DNA of 60,668 nt from contig CAKSTI010000017.1 of the NCBI GenBank assembly GCA_934500705.1, forward strand, positions 1 to 60,668. Direction: 5' to 3'. The position numbers and the translations under genes are program-made. Positions 10,367 through 20,537 of the stretch are shown here, one piece after another (the first letter of the stretch is position 1; every line of letters starts with the position of its first letter). This DNA is from an uncultured Clostridia bacterium (GTDB lineage Bacteria; Bacillota; Clostridia; UMGS1810). Below the pieces are notes generated by a model that ran no database searches, was not told the origin of the DNA, and worked only from the letters and a program-made list of their open reading frames with translations.

Positions 10367-10981
10367 ATTTGGAATAGAAATTGTTCTTTCCCATGGAGTT
10401 GGAGCACTTCCGTCACTTACTGAAACAATCTTTACATCATCTACATATATGTTTCCGGGTGTATTTCCTGTATCATATACACCCTGTTTTATATTTGTGC
10501 TCGGAATTTTCTGACTTAAGAAAACCCATTCATTTTCAGGTAAAACAACACGTTTATCCACATCATCATCAATTAAAACAATGGTTCTGCCCGGACCGTC
10601 TGCATAAAACCATCCGCCAATATATGCTGTATTAGCTTTTATTGCGTTTTTCACTGCGTCTTTAGTGTAGGCATAGTCTTCAAATGTTTTCCACCAGCTA
10701 TAAAAAATACCACCTTGACTGTTGGATAATTTGTGTGCTGCACTTCCGTTAAATACTACATCATTTGAAGATGCTGTAACCGAACCTGTTTCACCTGCTC
10801 TATTGTTCCACACCTGGCAAGCAAAATAATTACCGACTCTAGCATCATCATACAAAGTCTGAACTACTGTTTCAGTTTTTTTTACATCCGCAAACACTGC
10901 AAGCGGCAAAAGCTGAACTAACATTGTCAAAATCAACAAACACATTCCAATTATCTTTTTTAACTGCATTTTTTTTACCAT
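9539..10981 (-). CDS. Secreted three-module protein without a catalytic domain (A-B-C)
   Basis: Protein of 480 residues with a signal peptide (about 1-31, ending FA before DVKK). Module A (about 38-190) contains WFYADG, NEWVFL and NIYVDDVKIV. Module B (about 195-355) has FYSNG, HQHA, DWANTEK, MTGELYL, LTFWQYIN and TRGEWVWVK. Module C (about 370-480) ends with VKFFLWSNLNEMKPI. The same three modules in the same order form the tail of the adjacent GH74 enzyme, so this looks like a free-standing binding companion. No catalytic motif is recognisable. Carbohydrate binding is inferred from architecture: aromatic-rich beta-sandwich-like repeats attached to a glycoside hydrolase. Start is an ATG after AAGGAGAAAAATT. 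Confidence 0.75.
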   Translation of the reverse strand: MVKKMQLKKIIGMCLLILTMLVQLLPLAVFADVKKTETVVQTLYDDARVGNYFACQVWNNRAGETGSVTASSNDVVFNGSAAHKLSNSQGGIFYSWWKTFEDYAYTKDAVKNAIKANTAYIGGWFYADGPGRTIVLIDDDVDKRVVLPENEWVFLSQKIPSTNIKQGVYDTGNTPGNIYVDDVKIVSVSDGSAPTPWERTISIPNQPDMYTKNIYTFYSNGTNYATHQHADKGVTKYIDWANTEKTVTVTGAKTIKMTGELYLTPNKTFGELSDEVKTAIEEGRAYLTFWQYINKDNLSPTDEGYDAAVSWDLYFPGGVKTRGEWVWVKTPLTNIGANNIYFKCKNAYAWIGDICISVFEDREAGFLEDKYELKINDSIIGNEQTSISSQQTLNVSAEYFNNTKKLEKLLPMIAIYDSKGNLESFNQGDVIEIVPFRNGVLKYSYKIPETSTGDNVKFFLWSNLNEMKPIKVSREFTLGK

Positions 10982-11058
10982 AATTTTTCTCCTTTTAATT
11001 ATATATTTTTATTTAACAATATCCTTATTAATGGATATATGCTATACATAATTTAAAA

Positions 11059-14000
11059 CTATGCTCCCGGTACATAATTTACAAAATTATAAATTACGAA
11101 ACTTTGATGCAATCCCCAGGTTGTGCAAGCATAAATAACCGATGTTCTATTTTCACTGCCGGTTTTCTTATATGCCAAAACATCACTTATCTGTGCTATT
11201 CTTACCTCATTGGCTTCTTCGTCATAAACAACCGCTGTTTCAGGAAACATAAATAGCTCTAATTCTTTTTCAACCATAGGATCGCTCACAGACTTAGTAC
11301 TTGTAACCATCAGATTGTTTTCATTTGAATTATAAACCTGTCCGATTGTAACCCTTTCACCTGAATAATACTTATCGTTTTTATGTAAGGTTAAACTTGG
11401 ATTTTTTGCATCTACAAGTCTTGAAATTGATGCAATCTCACCATTCATAGTTGTTTCTGCGACTATGAGGTCGCCCGTATCAGGTATGAAACCGGCTTTT
11501 TCCAAAACTGTGTCATTGGTAAAAAATGCTTCATATCTTTCGCCGTATTTAACACCATAAAGCTTTTTCTTAACATCGCCATTCGAATTTGTTGATGTTA
11601 CAACTCTATCAACTAATACATACTTATATCTTGCATTTTCGTCTCCCGCCTTTTCATGGATATATGCAATTTCAAGATCGTTAAAGTCTGATTTTTTGAA
11701 GAGTTCTATTTCATAATTCTTATCATGGCTCAAATATGAACCGTTATGCACCGCATAGTCATTCTCTATATTTGCAGAGCTTACATCAATAGGTCCAACA
11801 AATATAATTGGATTTGCCTTTCCTGTATAGTTAAGATTTGGATTATCATTTAATTCTGTGGGATAAACCATTCCTCTCCAAGAATTACACCTATATTTTG
11901 CAACATCTCTATGACAAATTGACGTTTTGCTATTTTCCTTATCAGCATTATGTGCTTTCGTATCTATATATGATATCTCACCACTATCATTCAAACGAAA
12001 TCCTATAACCTGCGGAAGAAGCTGGTTTTGCACATAAGATATTGTAGCACCGGTTGCCTCGTCAATTCTTTCAAGCGAAACATCCTCCCAAAAAAGTTCT
12101 TTGACTTTGTCTGCAGAAAAATCGTCTGACACCCTCACTCCGTCAACCACTACTCTTTTATATACAGGAAATGTTTTAAGCACTCCTTCTGTTGTCAGAA
12201 GTTTTAAGGAAATATCTTCTCTGAATGCTTGTTTTTGACCATCAACACCGAGAAGCAACGCATATTCCTTATCCTTTTTATTATCATACTGAACATCGCA
12301 AATTTTATTTTGAAAATCTATGCCAAATGTATAATACATTCCTGCTGCAGGATTTATTGCAATTCCTTTTCCTGCCATCACTTTGTAATCATTATCAAAA
12401 TAATATTCTCTGCCGTCAATAGAAATAATATTGTCGGAATTATTTATAGATGTAACTTCCCCTGACAACTGTTTTTTTGAAACAATAAATTTGAATGAGT
12501 TTGCTTCTGTAATATTAATTTTTGCTATTCCCGATTCATATGTTACACTATCTGCCATAACCGAAACAATATCACCAATGGAAATATCACCAAGCTCTAT
12601 ATCTGTATCACCATTTGTTATGCTGTACTTCATATCCATTTCATCAAGTTCAATTGTAGGTTTTCCGTAAAGGTCTGATAAAACCAATTTGTTTTTATCA
12701 ATATACGAAACAACATAGTTCACATATTCATTTACAGAAACAACTTCATATATTCCATTATGGTCATTATCTATAAGATTAATATATCCATTTTTTAAAT
12801 TAAGTGCAGTAGTATCAAAAGGAACTTTTGATTTGAAATTATAAATCATATCTGCCTTTTTTTCTATATTGACACTTAAAATTTTGTTTGAATACGGATA
12901 ATTGCTTACATATCTAAGCTTATAATTTGAAAAATCAACAATATTATCTGCAGGTATTGTAATGGTGCGATTTTCAGTTGCATCTTCACGGATATACATT
13001 ATTTCTTTTTCCTCACCGCGCCTGTCTAAAACATAACCGGTAACAGCATAACCAAGTAAATGTCTTGCATCTAACTTACACTTATAAACATTATCACCAA
13101 TTAAAATTTTGCCTTCATCAACAATAGCTTCACCTGTTACAGAAGAAATGTCTGTTGATACAAGTATTCCATCTACCTTTTCAACATTATGCCAATACAG
13201 TGCACAAGTTAACTCATCGCTTGCAGAAAATTCCTGATTAGTGCCATAACCGGTCTGTTCCATCACGGGAGAAAACAGTGCATTATATATGATTCTTTCA
13301 AGACATTCTTTATTTGCTTTTTGCCTGCAATCATCTTTGGAATCAATAATGCCTAATTTAATGGCCTGTCTTATATAACCATTCGGATATCCGCCAAGAG
13401 AAATTGTTTTAATTTTGTAGCCCATTACATCCAAGATATAACGCAAGGCTTCAATAATAGTTATTTCTTTTTCAGGATAAAACATTTTATCCTTCACTCC
13501 GCAAGCAGCTCCTAAAGTAGCAATATAATTATAATTTTCATCAGTTGTTTTAACATCATTGAAACTAATTGAGTTGTCAAGCAGAGTACCCATACCATAG
13601 AATTCAGTAAAAATCTTTGCAAACGATGATTTAGTTCCATCATAATTACTAAAATCTATACCCATCTTTTCTAAAACTTCACTCACCATTTGCTGTTCTT
13701 TATCGCCGGTGCTTTTTGATACGTCATATCCACCAACTTTTCTCGAAGCTTCATTTGATGCCATTATTGTAAGCGAGTTTATATCCCAAGGATTTTCATT
13801 TTGCTCTGTCCCATCAGTCAACTCAATTTTTAAAAATCGGCAGTTTTCAATGGTCGGAAAATCAACAGTTAATATTCCACCAGCTTTTCCTTGCGCATTA
13901 GTGATTAAAGGTTCAGTCAGATCTTCTCTTTTCTGCGCAGCATAAACATTAAACATTGCAGGATAATTATTTTCGTTTTGATAAAGTATAATCTGACCAA

Positions 14001-14244
14001 CATTCTGTTCTTCCAACATATCAATTACGAACCAATCGCCTTTTTTCTGATTTTCTTTAGTTGACCATTTTTTATCGGAAATGACAACATTATCTGCTTT
14101 AAATTCATTATCTTCATAAGATGCATAGAATTTAAAATATTCATCATCAATCCCCTTTACATAAGCCAGGGCACTACTTCCAAATTCCATAAAAAAAACA
14201 AAAACAACAACTGTCGCAATGTATTTAACCATTTTGTTTCTCAT
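11059..14244 (-). CDS. Giant secreted protein: discoidin-like domain, degenerate SLH region, long beta-rich body
   Basis: Protein of 1061 residues from the chosen start. An ATG ten codons inside the longest frame is preceded by GGAGGGACAAT, overlaps the stop of the SLH gene by 20 bases, and gives a clean signal peptide (VFVFFMEFGSSALA). A discoidin (F5/8 type C)-like domain lies at about 40-165. An SLH-like helical region follows (about 215-340; FNDVKTTDENY, YPEKEITIIEALRYILDVMGY). Then come about 700 residues of short beta-strand repeats that I cannot assign to a family. It resembles the 916-residue protein at 33598-36348 in layout and in its position directly after an SLH protein. A surface scaffold or binding role is plausible; no enzymatic motif was seen. 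Confidence 0.7.
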   Translation of the reverse strand: MRNKMVKYIATVVVFVFFMEFGSSALAYVKGIDDEYFKFYASYEDNEFKADNVVISDKKWSTKENQKKGDWFVIDMLEEQNVGQIILYQNENNYPAMFNVYAAQKREDLTEPLITNAQGKAGGILTVDFPTIENCRFLKIELTDGTEQNENPWDINSLTIMASNEASRKVGGYDVSKSTGDKEQQMVSEVLEKMGIDFSNYDGTKSSFAKIFTEFYGMGTLLDNSISFNDVKTTDENYNYIATLGAACGVKDKMFYPEKEITIIEALRYILDVMGYKIKTISLGGYPNGYIRQAIKLGIIDSKDDCRQKANKECLERIIYNALFSPVMEQTGYGTNQEFSASDELTCALYWHNVEKVDGILVSTDISSVTGEAIVDEGKILIGDNVYKCKLDARHLLGYAVTGYVLDRRGEEKEIMYIREDATENRTITIPADNIVDFSNYKLRYVSNYPYSNKILSVNIEKKADMIYNFKSKVPFDTTALNLKNGYINLIDNDHNGIYEVVSVNEYVNYVVSYIDKNKLVLSDLYGKPTIELDEMDMKYSITNGDTDIELGDISIGDIVSVMADSVTYESGIAKINITEANSFKFIVSKKQLSGEVTSINNSDNIISIDGREYYFDNDYKVMAGKGIAINPAAGMYYTFGIDFQNKICDVQYDNKKDKEYALLLGVDGQKQAFREDISLKLLTTEGVLKTFPVYKRVVVDGVRVSDDFSADKVKELFWEDVSLERIDEATGATISYVQNQLLPQVIGFRLNDSGEISYIDTKAHNADKENSKTSICHRDVAKYRCNSWRGMVYPTELNDNPNLNYTGKANPIIFVGPIDVSSANIENDYAVHNGSYLSHDKNYEIELFKKSDFNDLEIAYIHEKAGDENARYKYVLVDRVVTSTNSNGDVKKKLYGVKYGERYEAFFTNDTVLEKAGFIPDTGDLIVAETTMNGEIASISRLVDAKNPSLTLHKNDKYYSGERVTIGQVYNSNENNLMVTSTKSVSDPMVEKELELFMFPETAVVYDEEANEVRIAQISDVLAYKKTGSENRTSVIYACTTWGLHQSFVIYNFVNYVPGA

Positions 14245-17059
14245 ATTGTCCCTCCATAAGGCTATATATTTCAAATATTACCTTTGCAGCTTCAGCACGG
14301 CTAAGATTTCTGTTTGGATTAAAACATTCATTCTCGTCTCCGTTTATTATGCCACTCATTTGAAGACTTTTAACAGCTTCCTTTGCATATTCAGAGATAT
14401 CTTTGCTATCTGCAAATTTTTTCATAACCACAGTACCTGTTTTTATGCTAAGTTTATCTATAACCCTTTTACAAATTACAGCCATTTGCTGTCTTGTAAC
14501 ATATTCGTCTGCACCAAAGTATGTTTCACTCATTCCGTTTACAAGTCCTAAATATGCAGCCTTTGCAATATATGGATAACACCAATCATCCTTTGCAACA
14601 TCAGAGAAACTACAATCTGCTGTTTCAACATCTGCAAACATTCCGCTTACAATTATCTTTATAAATTCAGATCTTTTAATAGGTGCTTCGGGTTTGAAGG
14701 TTTTATCAGGATAACCGCTTATCATACCGACACTATTTAATCTGTTTATTGCAGGTGCAGCCCATTCGAAACCTTTTATATCATTAAACAATATTTCGAC
14801 ATTTTTGTTTTCAAGGCTTTCTATAACCTTATCAACATCGCCGGATACCGCAAAAGAAGACTTTTTAACACTTGATTTACCGCCACCCCCAGAGCTATTT
14901 TCTCTTTCCTGAGGCATATATTTTTTAATCGCTGCAGAAAAAACATCATTAATAGAGTTTATATCAGTAAATCCCATACCAATAAGCTCTTTTAAAACCA
15001 ATGTACGATCATATTGGCTTATATTCTTTTCTTTAAAGATAGTTTCAGTATCAATACCTATAATATCTTCAAAATTCTCAAGAGATTCTGATACTGCCGG
15101 ATAATCATTCCCGCTTATCAAATTGAGCGAGGTTATTGCCGCTATACTCTTTATTTTTTCTGTAAACTCTGTAAAGGTATTATAATTTTTAAAGTCGGTT
15201 ATAATGCTGTAAGAAGTTGAATTCTCAGCATTTTTTGCCTCAACAAACACATCGGTCACTCTGTCTTCAAGCGCCAAAAGCTCTTTGTTGCTTAAAATGA
15301 TATCAGCAAATGTCAATCCTTCCGATGCTTTTAAATTTGCCAATACAATATAACGATTAAGCATTTTTACGCAGTCGCTATAATTTTCTGATTCAGGGAT
15401 ATCATTTGCAGTTTGTGTGCATATGTAATCCGCATATTCTGAAATCAAATTATATTCGTCAAGCATAATACCCATAGATTTAAGATCAATAGTTTTTTCC
15501 GGATCCTCAAGCAGTGCCTTGATTTCTGCACCTGAATTGTCTTTAATAACGCTTGCAACACGGTTTCTTATATCTTCTCCGGTATAATGCACCTTAATAG
15601 AATAAGGTGCTGCGCCGTCACCATAAATAAGAAGAAAATAATCGCCTGTTTCAACCGACGGTGATACAACCCCATTGAACACAGCATTTCCATCTTCATC
15701 AGCAATTCCTGTCTTGAAATATCCTATTGAATTAAAATCAGGAACATCATTAATAGCTTTAGCCATAAAAACAGCCACCGCTCTTTTTTCTCCGCTTGCA
15801 AATGTTACTTTAAAATCTAAAGCGTCTCCTATCAAATTTGCATTAGCATCCATTGTATCGGCGTTTGAAGCTCTTTCATATTCAACAGGAAGCATATCGT
15901 TTTCTAAAATATATGTTTTATATGCATACTCTTCGCTATGAGTATAGGTTTTCAAGTTTTCTACAACTGTACTTTTACCAATAATGTCTGATTTTGCATC
16001 TATATTACAATCAGTTGCTGTTGCCTTTACAGTTTCGCCATTTTTTTCAACCGCAAACACCAGATTTAAATCCGCAGGATTCTCGTTGTCGTTAATAATA
16101 TCACAGGTTAAGGTTACCGAAGATATACTGTCACCTTCTTTTATTGGTTCTCCGTTTGATTTCACTTCGATGTTTTCAACCCTTTTTTCCGCTTTTGCAG
16201 TTTTGAATGATATTTCGGTTTTTTCGAGCTTTTCGCCAAAAATATTTGTAATATTTTCCAATACAATTTTATACTCTGTATCTTTTTCATAACTGCTTAT
16301 CGGCGAAAGTGTAATTTTATCCGCCTTGAAATCACTTTTAGTTTCCACTAATTCTTCATCCGGCATTTTTAAAACCTTTATTTCGGTGTTTTCTGCCTCT
16401 GAATCAATAAAATAACTAAAATCAATTTCTATTGCAGATTTATAATAAACACTTTCGTCATCTGCAATACTGCCATCTTTTCCTTTATAGTTTACGTTTT
16501 CTATAGACATAGACGGATCATCCGGTGGGATTATCATTATATTTATATCATCAAGCCATGTATACACACCTACTGATTTGAAATATAACTGATTTTGATT
16601 TTTATTTGTAAGTTTTTGCGTCACAAAAATCCATTCTCCACGGGTTCTCGGATTAGATGGCAAATACAGATCAAATGAAGCATAGTGTTCCTCGGTCGGT
16701 AAAATATTCGTTTCGTTAACATATGCCCAATATGTCAAATATGCAGCACCCGCATCAATCGCCTGTCCTATTTTACTTGATATTTCTGCAAAATTCTTTG
16801 CACCGGTTTTTTCCTGCAAATATAAATGTCCGGTGAATTTAAGAGCACTACCACCGTGAACATCATTTGCTTTTTCGGTATTTGCATATTCACAATACGA
16901 AAGAACATGCGCATGCTGATGTCTTGCATTAAATGCGCCATCCGAATAGAATGTGTGAAGAATTTTTGCTCCGTTTTCTTCATCTGCCCAAACCGAAATG
17001 CTAAAAAAACTTGTAAGCATTATGAACAGCAACACTGACGCAATAATTTTATTTTTCAT
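14225..17059 (-). CDS. SLH-anchored surface protein with an HQHA module and Ig-like domain
   Basis: Protein of 944 residues from the ATG preceded by GGGGGAAATT; the longest frame adds four residues. Signal peptide about 1-25. An HQHA module follows at about 28-180 (FYSDG, HQHA, YANTEK, FTGHLYL, LTYWAYVN, TRGEWIFV). A bacterial Ig-like (SbsA/Big_5-type) domain lies at about 185-300, then a mixed beta/helical middle, a glycine-rich linker (SSGGGGKSS) and three C-terminal SLH repeats (KRSEF, TRQQM and SRAEA at the conserved positions). SLH repeats bind pyruvylated wall polysaccharide, so the protein is displayed on the cell surface. It lies between the importer and the enzymes. Probable role: holding polysaccharide at the wall, inferred from architecture. 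Confidence 0.85.
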   Translation of the reverse strand: MKNKIIASVLLFIMLTSFFSISVWADEENGAKILHTFYSDGAFNARHQHAHVLSYCEYANTEKANDVHGGSALKFTGHLYLQEKTGAKNFAEISSKIGQAIDAGAAYLTYWAYVNETNILPTEEHYASFDLYLPSNPRTRGEWIFVTQKLTNKNQNQLYFKSVGVYTWLDDINIMIIPPDDPSMSIENVNYKGKDGSIADDESVYYKSAIEIDFSYFIDSEAENTEIKVLKMPDEELVETKSDFKADKITLSPISSYEKDTEYKIVLENITNIFGEKLEKTEISFKTAKAEKRVENIEVKSNGEPIKEGDSISSVTLTCDIINDNENPADLNLVFAVEKNGETVKATATDCNIDAKSDIIGKSTVVENLKTYTHSEEYAYKTYILENDMLPVEYERASNADTMDANANLIGDALDFKVTFASGEKRAVAVFMAKAINDVPDFNSIGYFKTGIADEDGNAVFNGVVSPSVETGDYFLLIYGDGAAPYSIKVHYTGEDIRNRVASVIKDNSGAEIKALLEDPEKTIDLKSMGIMLDEYNLISEYADYICTQTANDIPESENYSDCVKMLNRYIVLANLKASEGLTFADIILSNKELLALEDRVTDVFVEAKNAENSTSYSIITDFKNYNTFTEFTEKIKSIAAITSLNLISGNDYPAVSESLENFEDIIGIDTETIFKEKNISQYDRTLVLKELIGMGFTDINSINDVFSAAIKKYMPQERENSSGGGGKSSVKKSSFAVSGDVDKVIESLENKNVEILFNDIKGFEWAAPAINRLNSVGMISGYPDKTFKPEAPIKRSEFIKIIVSGMFADVETADCSFSDVAKDDWCYPYIAKAAYLGLVNGMSETYFGADEYVTRQQMAVICKRVIDKLSIKTGTVVMKKFADSKDISEYAKEAVKSLQMSGIINGDENECFNPNRNLSRAEAAKVIFEIYSLMEGQYEKQNG

Positions 17060-17079
17060 AATTTCCCCCATACACTATG

Positions 17080-18633
17080 TTATTTTTTGTTATTTGACCA
17101 TGCCTTTTTTACAAGTGAAATTAGTTTATCAGAACCAAGTTTTTTACATTTATTTTCATATTTATCCCAATCATCAAACGATTCTTCACTATATATAAAC
17201 TTCATCATCATTGTGTTTGTATAGTCGTTTAATGTTGTATAGAGTAACTTTGCTTCCTCGCTTTGCTCAACAGTAAACTTTACAAGAGGGTCATCGTAAT
17301 CAACCATATCGTTATCGATAAGATATTTTTTATCCTGTTCCATTTCAATAGGTTCAATAAGCCTCATCATATTTCTTGGAACAAGATCTGCAACTAATGT
17401 TTGCAATCCGTTGTTACTCATACCAAAATCTCTAACAAGTTCTTTGGTTCCATTTACATTATAAATAGTTTTAATATCATCTTTCATTTTATAGTTATCA
17501 CCGTCTTTTTCGTATGTAACGCCTTCTTTACCAAGCTTGGAAAGTATAGCTGCTTCTTCGCTGTAATACAACCAATCAACGAATGACAAAATCTTATCGA
17601 AATCCTTGCGTTTTGCAACCGATGCCGGCATCGCAACACCACCAACATATCTACTGCAAGGTTTTCCTTTTCTAAGCCCGTGAGGTCCTGCAAGAGGATA
17701 AAGCATTTTAAACTTGGCTTCTTTGTTTCCCATATCTCTTAATAAATTTGTATATTCTTCTGCCGAAGTTTGACCGGATGCCGGTACTATCAAATACTGG
17801 CTATTGGCAATTTTTTGTTTAAACTGACCACTGTCTTGAGTAAAGCCTTCCATATCGAGACAGCCAGATTTATACAACTTATTAAAATATGTCAGCAACT
17901 CTTTATATTGTTCTGAAGTTGGGGCAAAGTACCATTGTTTTTTACCACTATCGTATGTATAACCGTATGGTAGTGAATATCCGCCCTTTGTCCCAAAACA
18001 CGATGCCGTAAACGACATTAAAAGGTTTCCGTTATAAATATCACCAAGACCTAAACTATTAGGATAAAGTTTCTTTAATTCTAAAAGTAAGTCTGCAAGT
18101 TCATCATATGTTGTAGGTTCCTTTAGTCCATGCTTTTCCAAAATATCCTGTCTTATCGCAAAACCGGTTGTGGACACAGGTTCTTTTTCAAAAGCAGGCA
18201 AAACATAGAACTTTCCATCCAATTCGCTTATGTCATCAATCGTACTTTCAAGATTCCATTCTTTTATAATTCTTTTAAGATTGGGCATCTTATCTAAATA
18301 GTCACTGACGGGTAACATAAGACCGTCGTTGGCATACTGGCTCACCTGTCCTGCCCAAGTGTTTGCCAAAATATCGGGAATATCCTGGGAGGCAAGGACA
18401 ATAGAGCGCTTTGCTGCATAATCACTTGCCGGAACAACCTGAATATCTAATTCCACATTCTGTCTCTTTTCAATTTCATCTACAATAAGCCAATCTTTTT
18501 TAAACGGTGCACTTGCACCTTCTGAAAATAAAATGCTGATTTTTGTTTTTTCGTTTGTTTCTTTCTTGGTACAGCCTACAAGCATAAGCATAATAGCAAC
18601 CATAACAAGTGCAGTGATTTTTTTCAATTTCAT
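17080..18633 (-). CDS. Oligosaccharide-binding lipoprotein (LplA-type)
   Basis: Extracellular substrate-binding protein of 517 residues for the adjacent permeases. A lipobox (LMLVGC) near residues 15-20 marks lipid attachment at Cys. The mature protein has the periplasmic-binding-protein layout of the large CUT1 subgroup represented by LplA and YtcQ of Bacillus (about 500 residues). I chose the ATG after GGAGAAGATT, which removes four residues from the longest frame and gives a normal KLKK n-region. Importers of this subgroup take plant oligosaccharides such as pectic or xylan fragments. Here the GH74 neighbours suggest xyloglucan or beta-glucan oligosaccharides. Confidence 0.88.
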   Translation of the reverse strand: MKLKKITALVMVAIMLMLVGCTKKETNEKTKISILFSEGASAPFKKDWLIVDEIEKRQNVELDIQVVPASDYAAKRSIVLASQDIPDILANTWAGQVSQYANDGLMLPVSDYLDKMPNLKRIIKEWNLESTIDDISELDGKFYVLPAFEKEPVSTTGFAIRQDILEKHGLKEPTTYDELADLLLELKKLYPNSLGLGDIYNGNLLMSFTASCFGTKGGYSLPYGYTYDSGKKQWYFAPTSEQYKELLTYFNKLYKSGCLDMEGFTQDSGQFKQKIANSQYLIVPASGQTSAEEYTNLLRDMGNKEAKFKMLYPLAGPHGLRKGKPCSRYVGGVAMPASVAKRKDFDKILSFVDWLYYSEEAAILSKLGKEGVTYEKDGDNYKMKDDIKTIYNVNGTKELVRDFGMSNNGLQTLVADLVPRNMMRLIEPIEMEQDKKYLIDNDMVDYDDPLVKFTVEQSEEAKLLYTTLNDYTNTMMMKFIYSEESFDDWDKYENKCKKLGSDKLISLVKKAWSNNKK

Positions 18634-18680
18634 AATCTTCTCCATTCCGCCATATATAATACGGCTTTTTATTTTTATTT

Positions 18681-19571
18681 TTATCCTTTAACCGAACCTA
18701 TCATCATACCTTGAACAAAATACTTTTGTGTAAATGGATAAATTAATAGAAACGGTACCGTTGTAAGTACAATTGCCGAATATTTGATACCTTCTCCTAT
18801 ATTACCCTCCTGATTTTCCAATAATTCTGCTGCTGTTTTATCATCCATTGCCACCTGTTGTGCATTAAATAACAAATTTCTCAACACAAGTATAACCGGA
18901 TATTTTTCGTTGACATTAAAGTAAATAAGCGGTCCAAACCAATTATTCCACTGTATAACAGCAAAAAACAATACCATTGTCGCTATTATCGGCTTAGAAA
19001 GTGGAAGTATTATGCGAAAAAACACACCTATCATCGAAAGTCCATCTATACCTGCTGCTTCTTCAAGTTCAAGCGGAATCGATTTAAAATATGTCATCAT
19101 TACCATTACATGCCAAGCATTTAAAGCTCCCGGCAGGGTAATTGCCCAAATGCTATCACATAGATCCAGCGATTTTATAAGCAAAAAATTTGGTATCATT
19201 CCGCCGCTAAATATCATAGTAAACATAACCATCTTTTTAAACCATTTGCATCCGGGCATATTATCTTTTGTCAGTGGATATGCTGTTATTGTTGTCATAA
19301 ATAAAGCTACAATAATATAAAATATTGTATACCATATTGTATTTGCGTATGCTCTTAAGAAATTCGGATGATTAAATATCATTCTGTATGCGTAACTTGA
19401 CAATCCCTTTGGAAATAAGGTGATTTGACCTGCAAGTATATATTTTTCAGAACTCAATGAAAGTGACAATATATATATAAAAGGACAAACCGTTACCAAA
19501 ACTATCATCGCCATTAATATACAATTAAATATCTTAAATGTCCTATATGCAAGACTTGTTTTAATTTTCAT
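18681..19571 (-). CDS. Carbohydrate ABC transporter permease (LplC-type)
   Basis: Inner-membrane subunit with six predicted membrane helices; the EAA loop reads EEAAGIDGLSMIGVFFRIILPLSKP and the protein ends in the usual YFVQGMMIGSVKG. The longest frame starts 24 codons earlier inside the upstream permease gene. I chose the ATG at 19571 because AGGATGGTG lies six bases before it, giving 296 residues, the normal length. It works with the LplB-type permease and the lipoprotein. No ATPase gene is nearby, so a shared MsmK-like ATPase encoded elsewhere is expected. Confidence 0.88.
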   Translation of the reverse strand: MKIKTSLAYRTFKIFNCILMAMIVLVTVCPFIYILSLSLSSEKYILAGQITLFPKGLSSYAYRMIFNHPNFLRAYANTIWYTIFYIIVALFMTTITAYPLTKDNMPGCKWFKKMVMFTMIFSGGMIPNFLLIKSLDLCDSIWAITLPGALNAWHVMVMMTYFKSIPLELEEAAGIDGLSMIGVFFRIILPLSKPIIATMVLFFAVIQWNNWFGPLIYFNVNEKYPVILVLRNLLFNAQQVAMDDKTAAELLENQEGNIGEGIKYSAIVLTTVPFLLIYPFTQKYFVQGMMIGSVKG

Positions 19572-19591
19572 TCCATTCACCATCCTATATT

Positions 19592-20530
19592 TTACCAAAG
19601 CGATGTATCCGAAACTTTTCTGCACACATAATTTGCACTGCAAACAAGTATAAGTCCGACAACCGCATTAAATAATCCTACTGCCGTAGAATAGCTATAG
19701 TTACTATCTACAATACCCAAACGATATACATATGTACTTATGATATCTGCTGTCTCTTTGTTAAGATTATTCATAAGCAAAAGTACCTTTTCATAACCTA
19801 TAGCAAGCATACTTCCCACAGACATAATAAGAGTTATTACTATTGTTGGCATAATACCGGGGATTGTTACATGAACTGTCTGTTTCCATCTACCGGCACC
19901 ATCTATCATCGCTGCTTCATAAAGCTGCGAATCAACACTTGAGAGAGCGGCAATATATATTATTGCATTCCATCCCATATTTTGCCAGATTTCAGATACA
20001 ATGTATATTGTTCTAAACCATTCCGGCTTTGCAATGTAGTTTATAGAATTCATTCCCAAATTCAGTCTTAACATATTTATGGCACCTGCGTTTGGTGACA
20101 ATAATTTATTTATAAAACCAACCACAACAACGATAGAAATAAAATGTGGTAAGTATGAAACTGTCTGAATGAATTTTTTTGCATTTTTATTTTTTATTTC
20201 ATTAACTAACAGTGCAAATATTATAGGAATAGGAAATCCTATTACAAGATTTTCAATACTGAGCACAACAGTATTGAAAAACCTATTATAAAAATTCACG
20301 TCCTCAAATAACATTTTAAAATATGTAAGACCCATCCATCTTGTTCCAAAAAGCGGAGCACTTGCAGAATATTTTCTAAATGCCAATACATTTCCCAAAA
20401 TAGGAACATATTTAAAGATAATTAAATAAACAAATGGAATTAAAAACAACAAATACATTTCTCTGTATTTTATTATTCTCTTTAAAAACAGTGCTCTGTT
20501 TGTTTCTTTTACACAATGACTTTTTTGCAT
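19592..20530 (-). CDS. Carbohydrate ABC transporter permease (LplB-type)
   Basis: Inner-membrane subunit of 312 residues with six predicted helices. The EAA loop is YEAAMIDGAGRWKQTVHVTIPGI, diagnostic of MalF-like CUT1 permeases, and the N-terminal stretch resembles LplB (REMYLLFLIPFVYLIIFKYVPI). It begins 7 bases after the GH74 gene; GGGAGG within the end of that gene is the likely ribosome site. It forms the translocation pore with the LplC-type partner. Confidence 0.88.
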   Translation of the reverse strand: MQKSHCVKETNRALFLKRIIKYREMYLLFLIPFVYLIIFKYVPILGNVLAFRKYSASAPLFGTRWMGLTYFKMLFEDVNFYNRFFNTVVLSIENLVIGFPIPIIFALLVNEIKNKNAKKFIQTVSYLPHFISIVVVVGFINKLLSPNAGAINMLRLNLGMNSINYIAKPEWFRTIYIVSEIWQNMGWNAIIYIAALSSVDSQLYEAAMIDGAGRWKQTVHVTIPGIMPTIVITLIMSVGSMLAIGYEKVLLLMNNLNKETADIISTYVYRLGIVDSNYSYSTAVGLFNAVVGLILVCSANYVCRKVSDTSLW

Positions 20531-20537
20531 ATCAATT

